NCBI GenBank assembly: GCA_028583605.1
Contig: CM053330.1
Location: 19,493,539 to 19,557,538 of the forward strand
DNA: 64,000 nucleotides
Source: Dastarcus helophoroides
Taxonomy: Eukaryota > Arthropoda > Insecta > Coleoptera > Bothrideridae
Direction: 5' to 3'
Notes under the pieces: model-generated
What the model saw: only the letters and a program-made list of their open reading frames with translations
Database searches by the model: none
What the model was told of the DNA's origin: nothing
Program-made: the position numbers and the translations under genes
Shown: one piece after another, positions 60,380 through 64,000 of the stretch
How positions within the stretch are numbered: position 1 is the first letter of the stretch
Layout of the letters: every line of letters begins with the position of its first letter

Positions 60380-61408
60380 ACAGGGTGCTTCAAAAAAATG
60401 TATACACACTTTAAACTATTGTAGTTTTCCCGCTCTACAAGGCTAATGTTATATTTCTTCGCCAGGTGCCAGCATAATCGTCCCTCTATGTTATATTATC
60501 AGTTGGAATTTGTAATATCAACATGGGGGACGTACGTTTGAGTTTTGAAGAACGTAAGCAGGTTATTAAGTGGTACTGGAAGTTTGAGAATGTAAATGAA
60601 ATTCAAAGACAGTGGAGAAGGGAGTATGATACAGAACCACCTTCAAGATTAACAATTACACGCATACGAGACAAATTCGAAGTTCATGGAACAGTGTGTG
60701 ATGTGCATAAAGGTCATTCAGGTCGGCCTCGAACAGCTACAAGTGATGAGTCATCAACGGCAGTCTTGGAACTGTTTCAACGCTCTCCTAACAAATCTTC
60801 AAGGCAAGGGGCACGTGAAAGTGATGTAAGTGCTAGCAGCGTGCTACGCATTCTGAAGAGAGGCAAGTATCGTGTTTACATTCCAAGGCTGGTGCAACAG
60901 CTAAATGACGACGATCCAGATCGAAGGTTGCAATTTTGTGAATGGATTCAGGAGATGGTGATACGTGAACCGGGATTTATGGGTAGCATCATTTGGTCGG
61001 ATGAAGCCCAAACCTGGATCAAAATTTGTCGGGCCAGTGGATAGGACGCAGGGGGCCAATCGAGTTTCCAGCACGCTCTCCAGACCTTACACCACTGGAT
61101 TTCTTCTTGTGGGGCACAGTAAAAGATGAGGTGTACAAACGTAAACCACGTAACCTAGACATTCTTTGGAATGAGATTCAAGCAGTGTGTAGAGAAATCT
61201 CATTGGACGTTTTGATACGATGTACAGAATCTGTGGTGACTCGTACTCAGAATTGTATTGATGCTGCAGGTCACCAATTTGAACAGTATGAACATTTGTT
61301 ATTTATGTTTCATTTACATTGGACTTTCAGCTTTCTATTTTCCTGAAATTTAACTTTGTAGAACGGTAAATAAATTTTCTATGGAAGTTCAAAGTGTGTA
61401 TACATTTT
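60380..61408 (+). mobile_element. mariner/IS630-like element, internally deleted
   Basis: Ends share ATGTATACACACTTT and its complement: the left near 60398-60412, the right near 61390-61405. The left begins TACAGGGTGCTTCAAAAAAA, with TA before CAGGG as expected for this superfamily. It encloses one transposase relic. Confidence 0.75.
60523..61346 (+). pseudogene. mariner/IS630-like transposase, catalytic core deleted
   Basis: The start MGDVRLSFEERKQVIKWYWK at 60523 opens an N-terminal helix-turn-helix (FENVNEIQRQWRREY, RLTITRIRDKFEVHGTV), followed by GRPRTATSDESS and SDVSASSVLRILKR. The first catalytic D is in SIIWSDEAQ near 60998. Directly after it, about 100 residues containing the second D are missing. 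After a frameshift, WIGRRGPIEFPARSPDLTPL and DFFLWGTVKDEVYKRKPRN follow with the third acidic region, then the C-terminus to 61346. Full-length relatives are about 340-350 residues. Apart from the deletion the frames are open, so the copy is fairly young. Confidence 0.88.
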
Positions 61409-61499
61409 TTTGTCAAATTTGGTGAAGGATATTTATACTGGGTTCAATGGTAAGAGACAGTCTCAGCAGGGAGGCTATTTTCTGATTCATCGCTTATTA

Positions 61500-61655
61500 T
61501 AAAAAAAATATTGGTTTTTGCTAATTTCTCGACAAGAAATCTTGCTCTTGCTAAGAGAACTTCTTGACTTGTCCTTGTCTTGTTCTTGCAGCAAGGACAA
61601 GACAAGAACAATAAAAAAGCAAGACAAGAACAAGACAACCGTGAAACACTAGCAA
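61500..61655. repeat. CTTGTCTTG-rich module with hairpin
   Basis: Second copy of the GACAAGAAATCTTGCTCTTG module seen at 58789. A hairpin TTGTCCTTGTCTTGTTCTTG with its complement is at 61568-61614, and GTGAAACACTA is at the right border. Confidence 0.6.
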
Positions 61656-61834
61656 GGATGTATTTCGACAAATATCAGTGCTGGGTTCAAAGACTAAACC
61701 AACATCTGCCTTTTGCTTCAGTACTTGTAAGTAATGTGAAAAAAACCTCATGCCAAAACGAACCACGAAGTTTAGTATATGTGAAAGAAAATTTTCAAAT
61801 AAACACAATCTTCTAATTATTATTAAAAACAAAT

Positions 61835-63570
61835 ATGATGGATTTTCTTCGCGTAAAAAATTCCGGATGTAAATTATCCTCCCATTCAGATGTCTGGGTG
61901 GAGCGTCTGCGACGGGATCTAAAATCGACAGAAAATTTTAATGTGCACCGGGCCAAATTTCTCTCAAACAATTCATTTAAAATTCAATTCTGTAACATTC
62001 GACATCTAAACTCAAATCTAAACTAGGTTCATCAACACTTTAAAAATGAAAGATCCCATGTGCTGTCTCTGACGGAAACCCAAGTCTCCCCATCAATCAA
62101 TACACTCCATTTGCTTTGCCCTAACTACGACTTGCACACAAAATTTCGACACAAGAGGGGAATTTGTGCTTTTACGCGAAGCGACCTGTCCTGTTAACTA
62201 AAAGAAGCACTGGAATCTGTTGATCATGATGAGATCTGGCTGAAAATCTGCTCCAAAAATGAAGTAATATTCATTTGTTCATTTGTCTCCAAACGATCCC
62301 TCATACAGACAGCTTTTCTCTTATCTCTCCGTAACCTTTGATCACCTACAGACGAATTATACAAACGTTGAGGTTGTCTTTCTCGGTGACTTTAACGTAC
62401 ACAACATCCCTTGGTTAAGGTTTTCTTCCTGAACTGACGACGCGGGAAGGGTAGCAGGGGCTTTCGCCATCACTTGTGGATTATTAGCTGAGGAACCCAC
62501 AAGAATTCCTGATGTAGATAGCCATCAGCCTAATTTACTGGACCTTTTCCTTACAAATTCTCCTAATTCGTATAAATTAACTGCGACATCACCGCTTGGA
62601 AATTCCGATCACAAGTTTGTAGCAGCCTCTCGCTCGCTTTATATACTACCTCCTTCTCAGACACAGATTCGTAGGGATTGGCACTTTAACTCTGCTAACT
62701 GGGAAGAATTAAGATACTTCTAAGTATCTTTTCCATGGCAGGAAGTCTGCTTTAACTCAGACAACCTTTCCCCAGTCGCCGAATCCATCACTGAAACTAT
62801 CCTGATTGGTATGGAATGCTCAATTCCCCACTCCCAAAAGAAGCCTGCCTCCAGTAAATATTGGTTCAGCAAAAAATGTGCCCGGGCTGTCTCCTGCAAA
62901 AATCGCTCATATCGTCGTTGGCGAAATAATCCCTCAGTGGTGGCTCGGACCACATTTGTAGATGCACGAAATTGACGAGGCAAAAAGTGATTTACCTTTA
63001 CTCGATGAAAATAACAATATTGCGACTACTTCCAAGGAAAAAAGCGGACAATGTTTGCTGAAAATTCCAATCTTGATTATCGAAACGCAGAACCTCCTAT
63101 TCTTCCTAAGGTTGCCACTTCGATGCTTGAAATTGTTTTAAGACAACGCACAATCAGAAAGATTCTCCTTGAGCTCGACACCTCGAAACCTTCTGCCTTT
63201 GAAGCTACACTAGAGCACAGGCGGATGGTTGATGACTTTTCTCTTTTTTACAAGTACTACCTAGTAAGATGCTCGCAGGAACTAATAGGATTTATCCGCC
63301 CAAGGGCAACATTCCTGAGGCATACGAGACAGTCGGAGACAGCAAATTCCTGTGCGGTCCAGCTTGACACAGTGAGGACTTCTGTCTATGGGGACTCTTT
63401 TTTCTATAGAACTTCCAAGCTATGGAACGCATCACCGAAAGGAATTTTCCCCAAAAATTACAACCTATCCTCGTTTAGGAAGGCGGTTCATCGCCATCTA
63501 TCCTTATTTCCGCATCCTACTCGCAGTGCTTTAAAAGGCTAATGGGGTTGCCCTTTGCGAGTGGATTAAA
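61835..63570 (+). pseudogene. LINE ORF2 copy B (endonuclease + C-terminus)
   Basis: Begins MMDFLRVKNSGCKLSSHSDV and then the apurinic endonuclease domain (KIQFCNIRHLNSNLN, near 61975; SLTETQVSPS near 62065; WLKICSKNEVIFICSF near 62238; FLGDFN-type VFLGDFNVHN near 62380 in a shifted frame). From 62400 the endonuclease end and linker are full of stops. Nearly all of the reverse transcriptase is deleted near 63180-63210. The C-terminal block LEHRRMVDDFSLFYKYY, RHTRQSETANSCAVQLDTVR, FFYRTSKLWN is then open to 63540. The 3' tail GTGGATTAAACTTAAAAAAA (about 63559-63578) matches copy A. Confidence 0.85.
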
Positions 63571-63578
63571 CTTAAAAA

Positions 63579-64000
63579 AAATATATCTGTTGAAAATTTC
63601 CTCAATCATTTTTTAAAATATTTTTGCCGTAGTACAAGTCTTTATTTGTTGTATATACGGACATAGTTTGAAATCATATTTTCTCATTAACCTGAAGGTT
63701 ACTAAATCCTAACACAGGTTAAATCTAAAGTATAGAAGTATACATTACAAGTAACATTCTCCATAAGCAAATTTTTTAAATAACGTTTTTAACGTTCTTT
63801 AACCAACTGACGCCTACTATTAACCTTAACTTTAATGCTTTTGATAGATAACAATTGTATATGATTTTAACACCAACGTAATTAGCAATTAAAACTTCAA
63901 AGGTAAATTAAATTACTACTTTGTATGTCTCTTAGGGAGTTAAATTTTTATTGCAAAACATTAAAAATTAACAAATGTAAAATTCTGTAAATTATATGTC
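63579..64000. other. No gene seen
   Basis: AT-rich sequence to the window end; no reading frame or repeat recognised. Confidence 0.5.

Larger units (their letters stand above)
59797..61652. mobile_element. Candidate hAT-like element with CTTGTCTTG ends
   Basis: The left part TAGTGATGCACAACGCAAGT, then TTCTTGTCTTGC (59797-59829), mirrors the right part, which on the minus strand reads TAGTGTTTCACGGTTGTCTT, then GTTCTTGTCTTGC (61619-61651). Both sides hold many CTTGTCTTG words, and the right side a GTCCTTGTCTTGTTCTTG hairpin. A frame fragment at about 60100-60250 (FNELKNFDEVTIKKFEQIYQ) is unassigned. A mariner-like element sits inside at 60380-61408. No exact target-site duplication was found. 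Confidence 0.45.

Noticed and set aside
1..64000. tRNA, rRNA or CRISPR genes
   Set aside because: No cloverleaf-compatible A/B box spacing, no rRNA core sequence and no regularly spaced short repeats were seen; long repeats here are transposon-derived.

Overview
This is an AT-rich eukaryotic window, most likely from an insect and possibly a beetle. That guess rests on the transposon families present (pogo-, Tc1/mariner- and P-element-like transposases, copia, a CR1/jockey-type LINE, Penelope-like elements, hAT and foldback MITEs) and on introns with GT..AG borders; it is an inference. No prokaryotic, rRNA, tRNA or CRISPR feature was seen.

Two host-type protein sequences stand out. The first is a complete five-exon gene for origin recognition complex subunit 6 (Orc6), 36344-44908 on the plus strand. 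All splice sites and phases fit, giving 235 residues. Its second intron contains Penelope ends, and its 6.8-kb fourth intron is filled with AT-rich repeat, a possible solo LTR, a duplicated MITE and a foldback. The second is an EIF1AD-like (eIF1A-domain) reading frame at 29068-29559 on the minus strand. It is long and well conserved but shifted out of frame at its expected start codon, and it lies between two ~0.55-0.6 kb inverted repeats (27553-30404), so it looks like a gene carried by a large terminal-inverted-repeat element.

The rest is repeats. Left to right: pogo-like transposase fragment (1-580); AT-rich block (1100-2200); nested foldback inside a candidate TIR element (3142-6062); a dispersed 0.4-kb repeat (6379-6824); a 67-bp P-element-like fragment (10024-10090); a TIR element of 1.65 kb (10393-12044); a LINE reverse-transcriptase relic split by a broken copia element (12130-16265); a second AT-rich block; LINE copy A (19100-20388) followed by a mariner relic; a 1.5-kb near-continuous palindrome (20754-22254); a Penelope-like copy on the minus strand (22486-23576) joined to a THAP/P-element-like relic (23577-24790); the EIF1AD element; direct repeats (30548-32093); a second, longer Penelope-like element with GIY-YIG endonuclease (32822-35475); half of a foldback (35518-36090); Orc6; a hAT-type MITE (45324-45773); a 0.95-kb foldback (46568-47520); a mariner relic (51495-51775); two MITE-like elements with similar ends (52134-52443, 55681-56224); a near-perfect hairpin (57228-57426); and a cluster with LINE, mariner and CTTGTCTTG-rich modules up to LINE copy B (61835-63570).

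Almost every transposon open reading frame is interrupted by stops, frameshifts or deletions, including loss of the catalytic aspartates in the longer Penelope copy, so none of the autonomous families looks active here. The strongest structural theme is the number of long inverted-repeat (foldback) elements: at least seven within 64 kb.
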